Shown in pieces: positions 1 through 8,994 of a stretch of 64,000 bases of DNA. Numbering within the stretch: the stretch's first letter is position 1; every line of letters starts with the position of its first letter. The notes beneath the pieces were generated by a model. That model saw only the letters and a list, made by a program, of their open reading frames with translations. It was not told the DNA's origin and did not search any database. The stretch covers positions 223,793-287,792 of the forward strand of contig NZ_BOSJ01000005.1 of the NCBI RefSeq assembly GCF_018403285.1. Reading direction: 5' to 3'. The position numbers and the translations under genes were made by a program. The stretch is from Paenibacillus sp. J45TS6. GTDB lineage: Bacteria > Bacillota > Bacilli > Paenibacillales > Paenibacillaceae.

Positions 1-89
1 ACCGTCATTAGCGGTATGGTGGTGAGGACAATAAACAAGGCCAATAGCTTTGTCCTTAGGCTTGACGAAATCCATCGCTTCATCCTCAT
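1..89 (-). CDS. YesM-type sensor histidine kinase, N-terminal part only
   Basis: The gene runs off the left edge; only about 29 residues are visible. It starts at the ATG at 89-87, about nine bases after GAGAGG. The visible part has a basic N-terminus (RMKRW), the motif SLRTKLLALF and a hydrophobic stretch ending IPLM, which is the usual opening of Paenibacillus/Bacillus YesM-family membrane kinases (single TM, large extracellular sensor, HAMP, HisKA-like domain). It is divergent from a sugar ABC importer, so it is probably the sensor of a two-component system controlling that importer. Its partner response regulator would lie to the left. The family assignment rests on a short segment. Confidence 0.6.
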   Translation of the reverse strand, partial: MRMKRWISSSLRTKLLALFIVLTTIPLMT

Positions 90-285
90 CAGTTTGTTCC
101 TCTCAGGGGATATGGTTCTAACCACTTATAGTGTATACCAACTATGATCTATTCGAAAGCAGAAAAAGAAAGCGCAACCAAATATTATACTTTTCAATTA
201 AAAAATTACACTATGAAGAACAAGATTGTGATGAAAATCAAAAAATAGGAAACAAACGCAAAAGACAGTCCATATCATGTTGTTT

Positions 286-299
286 TGTAAGCGATTTAT
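286..299 (+). promoter_or_regulatory. Possible CcpA cre-like site in the divergent promoter region
   Basis: The sequence TGTAAGCGATTTAT matches the first ten positions of the catabolite-responsive element consensus TGWAANCGNTNWCA and misses the last two. It lies about 50 bases before the start of the sugar-binding lipoprotein, where a carbon-catabolite operator would make sense. The rest of 90-350 is AT-rich and shows no further feature I can name. Confidence 0.3.
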
Positions 300-350
300 A
301 ATTAGGCCAACGCCAAGGAATGGTGATTGATGAGGGGGAGAACAACAGTT

Positions 351-1361
351 ATGAAGAGATTTGGAAGAATAAGTTTAGTGTTATCGTTAACCTTGTCCAT
401 GATGATGCTTGGAGCTTGTAGCAGTAATAACGGCGGAGGTGCTGCAGAGGAGAACTCTGACAATTCCGGAACAAAATCAACGAACAGCATCACGCTCGGC
501 TTCTCTCAAGTAGGAGCAGAAAGCGGCTGGCGCAGTGCAAACACAAAATCAATTCAGGATTCTGCGAAAGAGGCAGGATACACCTTAAAGTTCTCGGATG
601 CACAGCAGAAACAGGAGAACCAAATCAAAGCTCTTCGTTCATTTATTCAGCAAAAAGTGGATGTCATTTCTTTCTCACCGGTCGTGGAATCCGGGTGGGA
701 TACGGTACTTAAAGAAGCCAAGGATGCAGGAATCCCAGTTATCCTAACTGACCGGGCTGTCGACTCAAAGGATACTTCGCTGTATGTGACGTTCCTCGGC
801 TCTGACTTTGTAGAAGAGGGGCGGAAAGCAGGTCAATGGTTGACTGAGCAATATAAGGATGCCGCTGAAGATATTAATATCGTTGAACTACAAGGTACAA
901 CTGGTTCTGCTCCTGCAAATGATCGGATGCAGGGATTCAAAGAAGTGATCTCCAGCAATCCAAATCTTAAGATCATTGCTTCCCAAACTGGAGATTTTAC
1001 ACGGGCTAAGGGGAAAGAAGTTATGCAAGCTTTTCTAAAAGCCCATAAAGATATTGATGTTTTATATGCGCATAACGATGATATGGCGCTTGGTGCAATT
1101 CAAGCTATTGAAGCTGCCGGGTTGAAGCCTGGAGAAGATATTAAAATTATCTCAGTCGATGCGGTTAAGGACGGAATGCAGGCTGCCAGCGAAGGGAAAA
1201 TCAACTTTATAGTTGAGTGTAACCCGTTGCTCGGACCTCAGTTAATGAAGGTGGTTCAAGATGTTGTCGATGGAAAGTCGGTTGAAGCCCGTATTGTGAC
1301 TGAAGAAACGACGTTTACTTCAGAAGAAGCCAAGGAAGCCTTGCCGAACCGCCAATATTAA
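351..1361 (+). CDS. ytfQ: Galactofuranose-type ABC importer, substrate-binding lipoprotein (YtfQ-like)
   Basis: Periplasmic-binding-protein-type sugar receptor, membrane-anchored as a lipoprotein. Residues 1-22 form a signal peptide ending in a lipobox with Cys (MLGAC), followed by a Ser/Asn/Gly linker. The start of the mature domain, GFSQVGAESGWR, and the motif QQKQENQIKALRSF are hallmark YtfQ sequences; AHNDDMALGAIQAI follows near residue 245. The ATG at 351 has AGGGGGAG about ten bases upstream; an in-frame ATG at 330 (AAGGA before it) is also possible. It heads the operon, separated from the ATPase by a 10-bp hairpin at 1392-1426. Galactofuranose is the known YtfQ ligand; the ligand here is inferred. 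Confidence 0.9.
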   Translation: MKRFGRISLVLSLTLSMMMLGACSSNNGGGAAEENSDNSGTKSTNSITLGFSQVGAESGWRSANTKSIQDSAKEAGYTLKFSDAQQKQENQIKALRSFIQQKVDVISFSPVVESGWDTVLKEAKDAGIPVILTDRAVDSKDTSLYVTFLGSDFVEEGRKAGQWLTEQYKDAAEDINIVELQGTTGSAPANDRMQGFKEVISSNPNLKIIASQTGDFTRAKGKEVMQAFLKAHKDIDVLYAHNDDMALGAIQAIEAAGLKPGEDIKIISVDAVKDGMQAASEGKINFIVECNPLLGPQLMKVVQDVVDGKSVEARIVTEETTFTSEEAKEALPNRQY

Positions 1362-1391
1362 ACCTAGCATATTCAAAAAAATGTTTACATC

Positions 1392-1426
1392 GCCACTCCG
1401 CCCCTCTTCTTAGCCAGCGGAGTGGC
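1392..1426 (+). terminator. Intercistronic hairpin between binding protein and ATPase genes
   Basis: A perfect 10-bp stem (1392-1401 with 1417-1426, GCCACTCCGC/GCGGAGTGGC) with a 15-base loop. It has no T-run, so it is more likely an mRNA-stabilising or partial attenuation hairpin that keeps the binding protein more abundant than the membrane components than a true terminator. Confidence 0.6.
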
Positions 1427-1459
1427 AGTAGTTTCATAAGCCAAGGAGTGGATGAAGAT

Positions 1460-2971
1460 ATGAGTGAGGTTACACCCTTATTGCAAATGACCAACATACA
1501 TAAACGCTTTCCTGGAGTCAAAGCACTTTCCGATGTAAGTCTCCGCCTCTTTTCTGGAGAGGTTCATGCGCTGATGGGTGAGAATGGTGCGGGAAAATCC
1601 ACTTTGATCAAAGTACTGACCGGGGTGTACTCCATCGATGAAGGGACTGTTGAGATGGAAGGTAACCCGATAAATATTCACAGTCCGTTAGAATCACAGG
1701 CGGCCGGAATCAGTACGGTGTACCAGGAAGTCAATCTATGTCCCAATCTGACAGTGGCTGAGAACATTTTTATTGGGAGAGAACCGCGTAAACTAGGCCG
1801 AATTCTTTGGAAAGAAATGAATCGAAGGGCAGAAGAGCTTCTGAAGGATCGCTTGAATCTGGATATAGATGTAGATCAGCCTCTATACATGTATTCTGTG
1901 GCTGTTCAGCAGCTGATTGCGATTGCCAGAGCTTTAAATATTTCTGCAAAGGTTCTGATTCTGGACGAACCAACCTCGAGTTTAGATAAAAATGAGGTTG
2001 AGCAATTATTCCTTGTATTGAGAAAGTTGAAAAGTGACGGCCTTGCCATTCTTTTTGTCACTCATTTTTTGGATCAGATGTATGAGATTTCGGACCGGGT
2101 GACTATTCTCAGGAATGGTGGATTTGTAGGTGAATATCTAGCGGAAGAGTTAACTAGGCTTGATCTTGTTTTGAAGATGATCGGCAAGGAACTGAATTTG
2201 TTGGAAGAGCTGCCTGTTCTGACAGGAACGAGTAAAGATAAACCAAGCGAGGAGCTGCTCAGAGCAGAGGGGCTTGGACGAAAGGGAGCAATTGAGCCAT
2301 TTAATCTGACGATCAATGAGGGAGAAGTGGTTGGCCTTGCAGGTCTTTTGGGTTCTGGCCGCACCGAAGCAGCACGGTTACTGTTCGGAGCGGATAAGGC
2401 TGATACCGGTAAGCTGAAGTTTGCAGATGGAGGAGAAACCATACATTCACCGCGTGATGCGATTCATCGGCAGATTGCCTTTTGTTCAGAAAATCGAAAG
2501 ACGGAAGGCATTATCGGAGACCTTACGATCCGTGAAAACATTGTTTTGGCTTTGCAGGCCAAACAGGGCTGGTTCAAGACAATATCCCGCAAGCGACAGG
2601 ACGAAATTGTGGATGAATATATCCGCATTCTAAATATTAATCCTCCCAATCCTGATCATCTGATTAAGAATTTAAGCGGAGGGAATCAGCAAAAGGTATT
2701 ACTCGCCAGATGGCTTTTGACGGAGCCGAATTTGTTAATACTGGACGAACCGACTCGCGGTATTGATATCGGTGCAAAAGCGGAAATTCAGAAGTTGGTA
2801 TTGTCACTTTCACGTGAGGGAATGTCTTTTGTGTTTATTTCTGCAGAGCTGGAAGAGGTAATACGCGTCAGCGATAAAATCGCCGTGCTGCGTGACCGCC
2901 ATGTAGTAACGGAAATTTCAAATAAGGATATGAACCAGCATACAATCATGCAGGCGATAGCAGGGAGTTGA
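1460..2971 (+). CDS. ytfR: Sugar ABC importer, double ATP-binding subunit (YtfR-like)
   Basis: A 503-residue cytoplasmic ATPase with two ABC domains, as in RbsA/MglA/YtfR. Domain 1 has Walker A GENGAGKST near residue 40, a degenerate signature (VAVQQLIAIARAL) and Walker B VLILDEPTSSLD. Domain 2 has a degenerate Walker A (AGLLGSGRTEAA), the canonical signature LSGGNQQKV and LLILDEPTRGID. The asymmetry, with one degenerate nucleotide site in each half, is normal for the family. The ATG at 1460 follows AAGGAG at 1443-1448; a GTG at 1448 overlaps that Shine-Dalgarno site and is unlikely. It ends six bases before the first permease gene, in one operon. Confidence 0.93.
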   Translation: MSEVTPLLQMTNIHKRFPGVKALSDVSLRLFSGEVHALMGENGAGKSTLIKVLTGVYSIDEGTVEMEGNPINIHSPLESQAAGISTVYQEVNLCPNLTVAENIFIGREPRKLGRILWKEMNRRAEELLKDRLNLDIDVDQPLYMYSVAVQQLIAIARALNISAKVLILDEPTSSLDKNEVEQLFLVLRKLKSDGLAILFVTHFLDQMYEISDRVTILRNGGFVGEYLAEELTRLDLVLKMIGKELNLLEELPVLTGTSKDKPSEELLRAEGLGRKGAIEPFNLTINEGEVVGLAGLLGSGRTEAARLLFGADKADTGKLKFADGGETIHSPRDAIHRQIAFCSENRKTEGIIGDLTIRENIVLALQAKQGWFKTISRKRQDEIVDEYIRILNINPPNPDHLIKNLSGGNQQKVLLARWLLTEPNLLILDEPTRGIDIGAKAEIQKLVLSLSREGMSFVFISAELEEVIRVSDKIAVLRDRHVVTEISNKDMNQHTIMQAIAGS

Positions 2972-2977
2972 GATCAT

Positions 2978-4018
2978 ATGAAAACCATTTATAAACATCA
3001 TTTATTCTGGCCACTGTGCGTACTGGCTGCACTGATGTTATTTAATTTTATTTATTCTCCTGATTTCTTCTCAATTACGCTGCAAAACGGACATTTATAC
3101 GGTAGTCTGATCGATATTCTCAACTTTGGGGCCCCTTTGATCCTGGTAGCGATTGGGATGACTCTTGTAGTGGCTACAAGAGGGATTGATTTGTCCGTCG
3201 GATCAATCGTGGCGATATCGGGAGCTATTTCCTGTCTTTCTATCAGTAAAGCTTCGGATCAGAATATGCTCTCCTTGATCCTGTTGTCGGTACTTATGTC
3301 AGTGGGACTATCTCTTATTTTAGGTATATGGAATGGGGTGCTGGTATCCGCTGTTGGAATTCAGCCGATCATTGCCACTTTGATTCTTATGGTGGCCGGG
3401 CGGGGAATAGCTCAACTCATTACGGGAGGGCAGATTATCACCGTAACTAGTGAAAAGTACTCTTACATCGGTTCCGGTTCCCTTGCTACTTTACCATTCT
3501 CCATCTTTGTAGTTGCGACTGTTCTCGTAATTGCAGCACTGCTCACTCGTAAGACTGCACTTGGGCTGTTCATTGAATCGGTGGGCTGTAACCCGGTAGC
3601 GAGTCTGATGTCTGGTATTCGAGCCCACTCGGTTATCATATCTGTTTATTTGTTTTGCGGATTGTGTGCCGGCATAGCCGGATTGCTGTTAAGTTCGAAT
3701 GTATCTAGCGCTGATGGCAATAACGCTGGACTATGGTATGAGCTCGATGCAATTCTCGCAGTCGTAATCGGCGGAACTTCACTTAACGGAGGACGATTCT
3801 ATTTGCTCGGAACGGTTGTAGGCGCCTTGATTATCCAAACGCTGACTACAACGATCTACATGATAGGCGTTCCGCCGGAGATTACGTTAGTTGTCAAAGC
3901 TTTCGTAGTTCTTATGGTCTGTTTGGTCCAGTCATCTGCTTTCCGATCCGCCATCGCCTTGCGCTGGAGAACGCGGCATTATCCAGGAGAGAAGGAGATT
4001 TCACGCCATGTATCTTAA
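2978..4018 (+). CDS. ytfT: Sugar ABC importer, permease subunit 1 (YtfT-like)
   Basis: A 346-residue BPD_transp_2 family permease with about 8-10 hydrophobic segments. It carries the family motif GMTLVVATRGIDLSVGSIVA near residue 60-80 and AVVIGGTSLNGGRF near 260, which couples to the ATPase. A Shine-Dalgarno AGGGAG lies about ten bases before the ATG. The gene overlaps the second permease by 11 bases, so the two are probably translationally coupled and form a heterodimeric channel. The order binding protein, ATPase, two permeases matches ytfQRT-yjfF of E. coli. Confidence 0.9.
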   Translation: MKTIYKHHLFWPLCVLAALMLFNFIYSPDFFSITLQNGHLYGSLIDILNFGAPLILVAIGMTLVVATRGIDLSVGSIVAISGAISCLSISKASDQNMLSLILLSVLMSVGLSLILGIWNGVLVSAVGIQPIIATLILMVAGRGIAQLITGGQIITVTSEKYSYIGSGSLATLPFSIFVVATVLVIAALLTRKTALGLFIESVGCNPVASLMSGIRAHSVIISVYLFCGLCAGIAGLLLSSNVSSADGNNAGLWYELDAILAVVIGGTSLNGGRFYLLGTVVGALIIQTLTTTIYMIGVPPEITLVVKAFVVLMVCLVQSSAFRSAIALRWRTRHYPGEKEISRHVS

Positions 4019-4976
4019 AAGCAAGTACATTCCCATAATTGTAACGATAACACTGTTTCTGATCATGTTTATTGCAGGTTCTTTTCTTTATACTGGTTTT
4101 TTCTCTCTTCAAGTGTTGTTGAATCTTTTCGTAGATAATGCTTTTCTGTTGATCACTGCTGTTGGTATGTCCTTTGTCATCCTCTCGGGTGGCATTGATT
4201 TGTCTGTCGGTTCGATGATTGCGCTCACGACAATGGTGTCAGCGAGCTTAATTCAGCAGCAGGGGTGGTCTCCTGCAGTCGTTATTCCGCTAGTACTGGT
4301 TATGGGTGCCCTATTCGGTTCCGGAATGGGAGCCATAATCCATTATTTTAAAATTCAACCTTTTATCGTGACTTTAGCAGGAATGTTCTTGGCTCGTGGA
4401 TTATGCTATGTGATCAGTATTGATACGATAACGATTGATAATGCCTTCTATACCGCTGTTGCTCAGACGAAGATCACGCTCCCAGGAGGAAGCTTTATTT
4501 CTATTAGCGCTATTATTGCTTTGATTGTCACAGCCGCTGCGATCTTTATCGCACACTATACTCGGTTTGGCCGCAATGTGTACGCTCTTGGAGGGAACGA
4601 GCAATCGGCGCTCCTCATGGGACTTCCGGTAGCGCGAACCAAAGTACTAGTCTACACGTTTAGTGGATTCTGTTCCGCGTTAGCCGGTGTTGTGTTTACG
4701 TTCTATATGTTGTCGGGATATGGACTACATGCAGTTGGCTTTGAGCTGGACACGATTGCTGCGGTCGTAATTGGTGGGACTTTACTTACCGGAGGGGTCG
4801 GTTATGTCCTTGGAACCTTTTTTGGTGTCCTGATTCAGGGAGTAATTCAAACCCTGATTAGCTTTGATGGCACGCTCAGCTCATGGTGGACAAAAATTGT
4901 TATCGGCTTGCTTCTTTTCATCTTTATTCTGTTTCAGCGAATACTTAGTGAAAGACGTTCTGTTTTAAAGCAGTAA
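4008..4976 (+). CDS. yjfF: Sugar ABC importer, permease subunit 2 (YjfF-like)
   Basis: A 322-residue integral membrane permease, paralogous to the preceding one. It shows GMSFVILSGGIDLSVGSMIA near residue 50-70 and AAVVIGGTLLTGGVGY near 245-260. The start ATG at 4008 sits inside the end of the upstream permease gene and is preceded by AAGGAGA at 3991-3997. It is followed by an intrinsic terminator at 5012-5061, which closes the four-gene operon. Its role as the second half of the translocation pore is taken from the E. coli YjfF arrangement. Confidence 0.9.
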   Translation: MYLKSKYIPIIVTITLFLIMFIAGSFLYTGFFSLQVLLNLFVDNAFLLITAVGMSFVILSGGIDLSVGSMIALTTMVSASLIQQQGWSPAVVIPLVLVMGALFGSGMGAIIHYFKIQPFIVTLAGMFLARGLCYVISIDTITIDNAFYTAVAQTKITLPGGSFISISAIIALIVTAAAIFIAHYTRFGRNVYALGGNEQSALLMGLPVARTKVLVYTFSGFCSALAGVVFTFYMLSGYGLHAVGFELDTIAAVVIGGTLLTGGVGYVLGTFFGVLIQGVIQTLISFDGTLSSWWTKIVIGLLLFIFILFQRILSERRSVLKQ

Positions 4977-5011
4977 CAGCTGTTCTTACGCTAGAAATGT
5001 TGATACAATTA

Positions 5012-5061
5012 ACATCGGGAATCCAGCTCTGACCCAGCTCTGGTTATCCGGTGTTTTTTTT
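5012..5061 (+). terminator. Rho-independent terminator of the importer operon
   Basis: An imperfect stem pairs ACATCGG near 5012 with CCGGTGT before 5054, with further inner pairing (CCAG/CTGG), followed by an eight-base T-run. Confidence 0.7.
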
Positions 5062-5110
5062 GTGATATTATGTAATCGCTATCATTGATTGATGGGGGGA
5101 TCTAGTTAAA

Positions 5111-6136
5111 GTGGTGAAATGGTTGATTTGCCTCATGTTTTTGTTGTTAACTGGTTGTTTTGAAACAGGAGAGAGGATCGCCCATCCTTCGATTACGCCA
5201 GCGGAAATTCCGGTGAGTATCAATATTCCGTCCGCGGAGTTGCCTGCAGCCAAAACGATTGTACTCGGTTTCTCCCAGTTAGGCTCAGAGAGTACCTGGA
5301 GAGCTGCAAATACGAATTCTATAAAAGCGGCAGCCCTTGAGGCTGGCATTACTTTGATTATGAAAAATGCTCAGCAATCCCAACAAAACCAAGTGGAAGC
5401 AATCCGTTCGTTTATAGAGAGCAAAGTAGATGTTATCGCGATCGCGCCTGTCGTGCAGACCGGTTGGGATGATATTCTTCAGGAAGCCAAACAGGCAGGT
5501 ATTCCTGTCATCATTCTTGATCGCGCTGTTAATGTGAAAGACCACTCGCTATATGTTACCTGCATTGGTTCCGATTTTTTTGAAGAAGGGGTAAAGGCCG
5601 CTAAATATATGCTGGACAAAATGCGTAACTATTCAGGACGAATAAAAATTGCCGAACTGCAGGGTACGATTGGATCAACTCCTTCGATTGACCGTGGACG
5701 AGGGTTTCGGAAAATGATCAAGGGGCAGAAAGCCTTTGAAATTACGCTGACCCAATCTGCAGATTTTACTACGGCAGGAGGTTATAAAGTCATGCGGGAA
5801 TTTCTGAGCCTCTCTGACGATGAATGGCCGCAGGTGCTATTTTCCCATAATGATGACATGGCTATTGGCGCAGTAAAAGCGATTGAGGAAGCTGGGCTGA
5901 AACCAGGCACAGATATTATTATCATTTCTGTTGATGGGACGCGGCGGGCCTTTGAACAAATGATTGCTGGAAATATTAATGCAGTCGTTGAATGCAATCC
6001 ACTCCTTGGTCCTTTATTGATGCAGGCTACCCAAGAGATTATGTCGGGTAGGACCCTCCCGAAGCGTATGGTACCTCCAGAAGATATTTTCCCTCAGGAA
6101 CTGGCGGCAATGGAAGTAGGGAATCGTACATATTAA
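5111..6136 (+). CDS. Second galactofuranose-type sugar-binding lipoprotein (YtfQ paralogue)
   Basis: A 341-residue lipoprotein (signal peptide residues 1-15, lipobox LLTGC). It is clearly paralogous to the first binding protein: GFSQLGSESTWRAANT, NAQQSQQNQVEAIRSF and SHNDDMAIGAVKAIEEAGLKPG align throughout. The GTG start at 5111 follows a GGGGGGAT Shine-Dalgarno site. It lies after the operon terminator, so it is probably expressed separately. It may be an alternative receptor for the same permease, or a binding protein that presents sugar to the adjacent YesM-type kinase. Neither role is shown by the sequence. No terminator is evident after it. Confidence 0.87.
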   Translation: MVKWLICLMFLLLTGCFETGERIAHPSITPAEIPVSINIPSAELPAAKTIVLGFSQLGSESTWRAANTNSIKAAALEAGITLIMKNAQQSQQNQVEAIRSFIESKVDVIAIAPVVQTGWDDILQEAKQAGIPVIILDRAVNVKDHSLYVTCIGSDFFEEGVKAAKYMLDKMRNYSGRIKIAELQGTIGSTPSIDRGRGFRKMIKGQKAFEITLTQSADFTTAGGYKVMREFLSLSDDEWPQVLFSHNDDMAIGAVKAIEEAGLKPGTDIIIISVDGTRRAFEQMIAGNINAVVECNPLLGPLLMQATQEIMSGRTLPKRMVPPEDIFPQELAAMEVGNRTY

Positions 6137-6337
6137 CCTCACTTACCTATTTTCTTCGAATTAATCCACAACTCTGTCTACAACTCTATTCATTCAAAGA
6201 CATCCTGCTTATTTAGAATTACTTGCTTGTTGTAAATAGGTAACTATATTCCAATATATGTTAATATTGTTATGAGTCGATTTTTATGGAAATTGCCATC
6301 GGAACAAGTAAAGAGTGTGAATCCTAGGGGGAAGTAT

Positions 6338-6949
6338 ATGACTATTTATTTTGTGAGACATGGGGCAGACGATGAAGGATATCGCGGAGGCTGGAGTCAA
6401 AGAGGACTTAATGTTGAAGGCTATCGGCAATCAGAAAAGTTAGGTTCTTATCTTAAGAATAACCAGAGTTCATATCAAGTACATCGTATCGTGAGTAGCG
6501 ACTTACAGCGGGCGCTTGATACAGCGAATGAGATCGCAAAAAATTTGAATTTATCCGTTGAAAGTAACAGCGAGTGGAGAGAAACGAATAATGGTGTAAT
6601 TGCTGGAATGCCTAACGAAATCGTCAATGAACGATTCCCAGGGCTATATTTCTCAAGTTTACAAATGGAAGAGAGGTATCCTGAAGGTGAGAGTCCTAAG
6701 GAGTATTATCTGCGGATTAAAGAAACATTTAAAAGGTTATGTGAGGAGCAATTAACTAATAATCATCTTGAAAACGTATTCATTGTTACTCATGGCGGAG
6801 TGATTAATGTCGTCTACCATATTTTAAAAGGTCTGGAATGGACAAATAAGAACAAATCTTTCCCAGCTTCCAATACAGGTATTCATAAAGTGGAATATTC
6901 AAATGGACAGTGGAATGTAACCGTTGAAAATTTTTTGGAACATTTATAA
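6338..6949 (+). CDS. Histidine phosphatase family protein (phosphoglycerate-mutase-like)
   Basis: A 203-residue cytoplasmic phosphatase/mutase-fold enzyme. The catalytic RHG motif (YFVRHGA) is at residues 5-11, a conserved Glu lies in EWRETNNG near residue 84, and the second His is in VTHGGVIN near 155. The ATG at 6338 follows AGGGGGAAG six to eight bases upstream; longer in-frame starts have no Shine-Dalgarno site. It stands alone between the binding-protein gene and an amidase gene. Substrates in this superfamily range from small phosphates to phosphoproteins and cannot be told from the sequence. Confidence 0.87.
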   Translation: MTIYFVRHGADDEGYRGGWSQRGLNVEGYRQSEKLGSYLKNNQSSYQVHRIVSSDLQRALDTANEIAKNLNLSVESNSEWRETNNGVIAGMPNEIVNERFPGLYFSSLQMEERYPEGESPKEYYLRIKETFKRLCEEQLTNNHLENVFIVTHGGVINVVYHILKGLEWTNKNKSFPASNTGIHKVEYSNGQWNVTVENFLEHL

Positions 6950-7056
6950 TATCAGCGACTTGTTAGGCTAATAAGGAATAGCTCAATGAAATATCAATGT
7001 AATATCAATGTAATATCGAACTCGTGATCATATATCATTTTTAGGGGGATATATTA

Positions 7057-8355
7057 GTGTTTCTTAATAGAGCAACATTAGCGGACAGAGATAAAGTTTC
7101 GTTAACAGATTATTTAACAAATTTTTATGAACGCTACTCTACTATTGAACCCCATGTAAAAGCTTTTATTCATGAAGATGATCTAAATGATCGTTTAAAA
7201 AGGGATCTGAGTAGTTTATTAGAAAAGTTTCCTGATGAAAAACCTCCATTTTTCGGTGTTCCTTTTGCTATTAAAGATTTAATTCATGTTAATGGATTTC
7301 CAACTAGGGCCGGTTCCGAGCTTCCCGTTAACGTTTTGACCACCAAAGAAGGGTCCTTTATCTCGAATCTTCGATCAATGGGTGCGATATTCGCAGGGAA
7401 AACCATTACCGAAGAATTTGCTTACCATAGTATAATCCCTACACGCAATCCTCATAACATGGAACACACAGCTGGCGGCTCAAGCGCTGGGTCTGCTGCG
7501 TCCGTTGCCTCTGGTATATGTCCAATAGCGGTCGGAACTCAGACCCTCCGTTCGGTAATTGCTCCTGCATCGTTTTGTGGTGTAGTTGGATTTAAACCAA
7601 GTTATGCACGTATTACACTTGATGGAGTTATCTTATTATCTCCCTCATTTGATACCATCGGATTTTTCACACAGGATACCAACAGCATGAACTATGCAAG
7701 TTCTCATTTCATTCCTAACTGGTGCTCCTTTCAATCAGATAAAAGACCTGTTCTTGGCGTTCCAAAGGGTACTTTCATGAATCTTATGTTCGATGATGTT
7801 AAAAGTGCTTTTGAAAATCAGCTTAAAACACTAGAAAAGAGGGGGTACACCATTCGTTTTGTCGATATGCCCTGGGATGAAGATTTAATATTAGGCGATG
7901 CCATGGTAAGAATGGTACAAGGCGAAATGGCACAGGTTCACGAAACTTGGTTCCGTCAGTATGAGAATCTGTATGGTTCTTCAGTAAAAGCGGCAATTAC
8001 AAGCGGGCAAGCTATACCAATAGAGGAATTAGAACAACTCCGTAATGGACAAATGAAACTTAGAATGGAACTTGAAAAGACCAAAAGAAAAGAAGGTATC
8101 GATTTGTGGGTTACACCAGCGCAAGGTGGAGTAGCGCCGAAAGGTTACGAAAAAACGGGTTGGGCGGGAATGACAGCGATCTGGTCTTACGCAGGACTTC
8201 CAACGATCAGCATACCGATAATGAAAGTGGACGGAATGCCATTAGGTTTTCAATGTATTGGTAGCCATGGGAACGATGAAGAACTATTATTTTGGGCAAA
8301 AGAAATAGAACGTGCTGAATTCCTAAATGAAGTGTGTGGTACAGGATTCCTTTAG
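7057..8355 (+). CDS. Amidase-signature family hydrolase with altered Gly-Gly-Ser motif
   Basis: A 432-residue amidase-signature enzyme; the family hydrolyses amide bonds with a Ser-cisSer-Lys triad. Lys73 (AIKDLIHV), the Gly/Ser-rich loop AGGSSAGSA at 139-147 and the nucleophile region TQTLRSVIAPASFCGVVGFK at 161-180 are recognisable. In most members the nucleophile is preceded by Gly-Gly and followed by V/I-I-R-P; here Leu-Arg precedes it and Ala replaces the Arg. The triad residues themselves remain, but the oxyanion-loop glycines are lost. GTG start with AGGGGGAT upstream. It may be a specialised or weakened amidase; the substrate is unknown. Confidence 0.85.
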   Translation: MFLNRATLADRDKVSLTDYLTNFYERYSTIEPHVKAFIHEDDLNDRLKRDLSSLLEKFPDEKPPFFGVPFAIKDLIHVNGFPTRAGSELPVNVLTTKEGSFISNLRSMGAIFAGKTITEEFAYHSIIPTRNPHNMEHTAGGSSAGSAASVASGICPIAVGTQTLRSVIAPASFCGVVGFKPSYARITLDGVILLSPSFDTIGFFTQDTNSMNYASSHFIPNWCSFQSDKRPVLGVPKGTFMNLMFDDVKSAFENQLKTLEKRGYTIRFVDMPWDEDLILGDAMVRMVQGEMAQVHETWFRQYENLYGSSVKAAITSGQAIPIEELEQLRNGQMKLRMELEKTKRKEGIDLWVTPAQGGVAPKGYEKTGWAGMTAIWSYAGLPTISIPIMKVDGMPLGFQCIGSHGNDEELLFWAKEIERAEFLNEVCGTGFL

Positions 8356-8461
8356 AAAGCAATAGGTGAGTTAGAATGGAACAGTTCAAATTCGCGAAAG
8401 AAGGAGAATACAGGAAGTTTGTGTAATAAATATACAACTTACGGTATTAGGAGGTCTTTAA

Positions 8462-8950
8462 ATGGCGTTTCCGACACATATTGTATCGGCTGGCGGAATT
8501 GTAGAAGATGGAAATGGAAATATCCTCTTAGTAAAAGCCCATGACGATGGTTGGGTGTATCCTGGTGGGATAACGGAAGTTGGAGAAAATCTGATAGATG
8601 GCGTGATTCGTGAAATCAAAGAGGAAAGTGGAATTGACGCCACGGTTAGCCATATAGTTAACATTGTTTCTAATACAGCAATCCATAAATGGTATGACGG
8701 TGTGACGGATGTTCCTACGAAGGTTATGTTTGATTTTGTGTGCAAAGCCGTGGGTGGAGAGTTAGCTACTTCTAATGAAACGAGCGATTGCAGGTGGGTT
8801 CCAAAGGAAAATGTTCTAGATTTCATTACTTTACTTGCGATCCGCATGCGTTATGAAGCTTATTTAAACTTTAACGGCTCTGTAAATTATATGGAGTATG
8901 TCACCACGACAACCTCAGAATGTAGTATCAAGCTGCAAAGGCATGTTTAG
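8462..8950 (+). CDS. Nudix hydrolase
   Basis: A 162-residue Nudix-fold pyrophosphohydrolase. The complete Nudix box GX5EX7REUXEEXGU is present at about residues 37-60 (GGITEVGE...REIKEESGI). The start is fixed by AGGAGG seven bases upstream. The first strand, HIVSAGGIVEDGNGNILLVKA, is typical of the family. It probably acts on a nucleoside diphosphate derivative, but specificity cannot be read from the sequence. The 106-base gap after the amidase holds no convincing gene, only a 15-codon open frame at 8375. Confidence 0.88.
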   Translation: MAFPTHIVSAGGIVEDGNGNILLVKAHDDGWVYPGGITEVGENLIDGVIREIKEESGIDATVSHIVNIVSNTAIHKWYDGVTDVPTKVMFDFVCKAVGGELATSNETSDCRWVPKENVLDFITLLAIRMRYEAYLNFNGSVNYMEYVTTTTSECSIKLQRHV

Positions 8951-8994
8951 TTGTTAAAGCGCAATATATCCACTTTTTTTATGAATCTTTTACA

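Noticed and set aside
302-493. 63-codon minus-strand frame inside the first lipoprotein gene
   Set aside because: Lies wholly over the signal-peptide region of a well-supported plus-strand gene and has no Shine-Dalgarno site.
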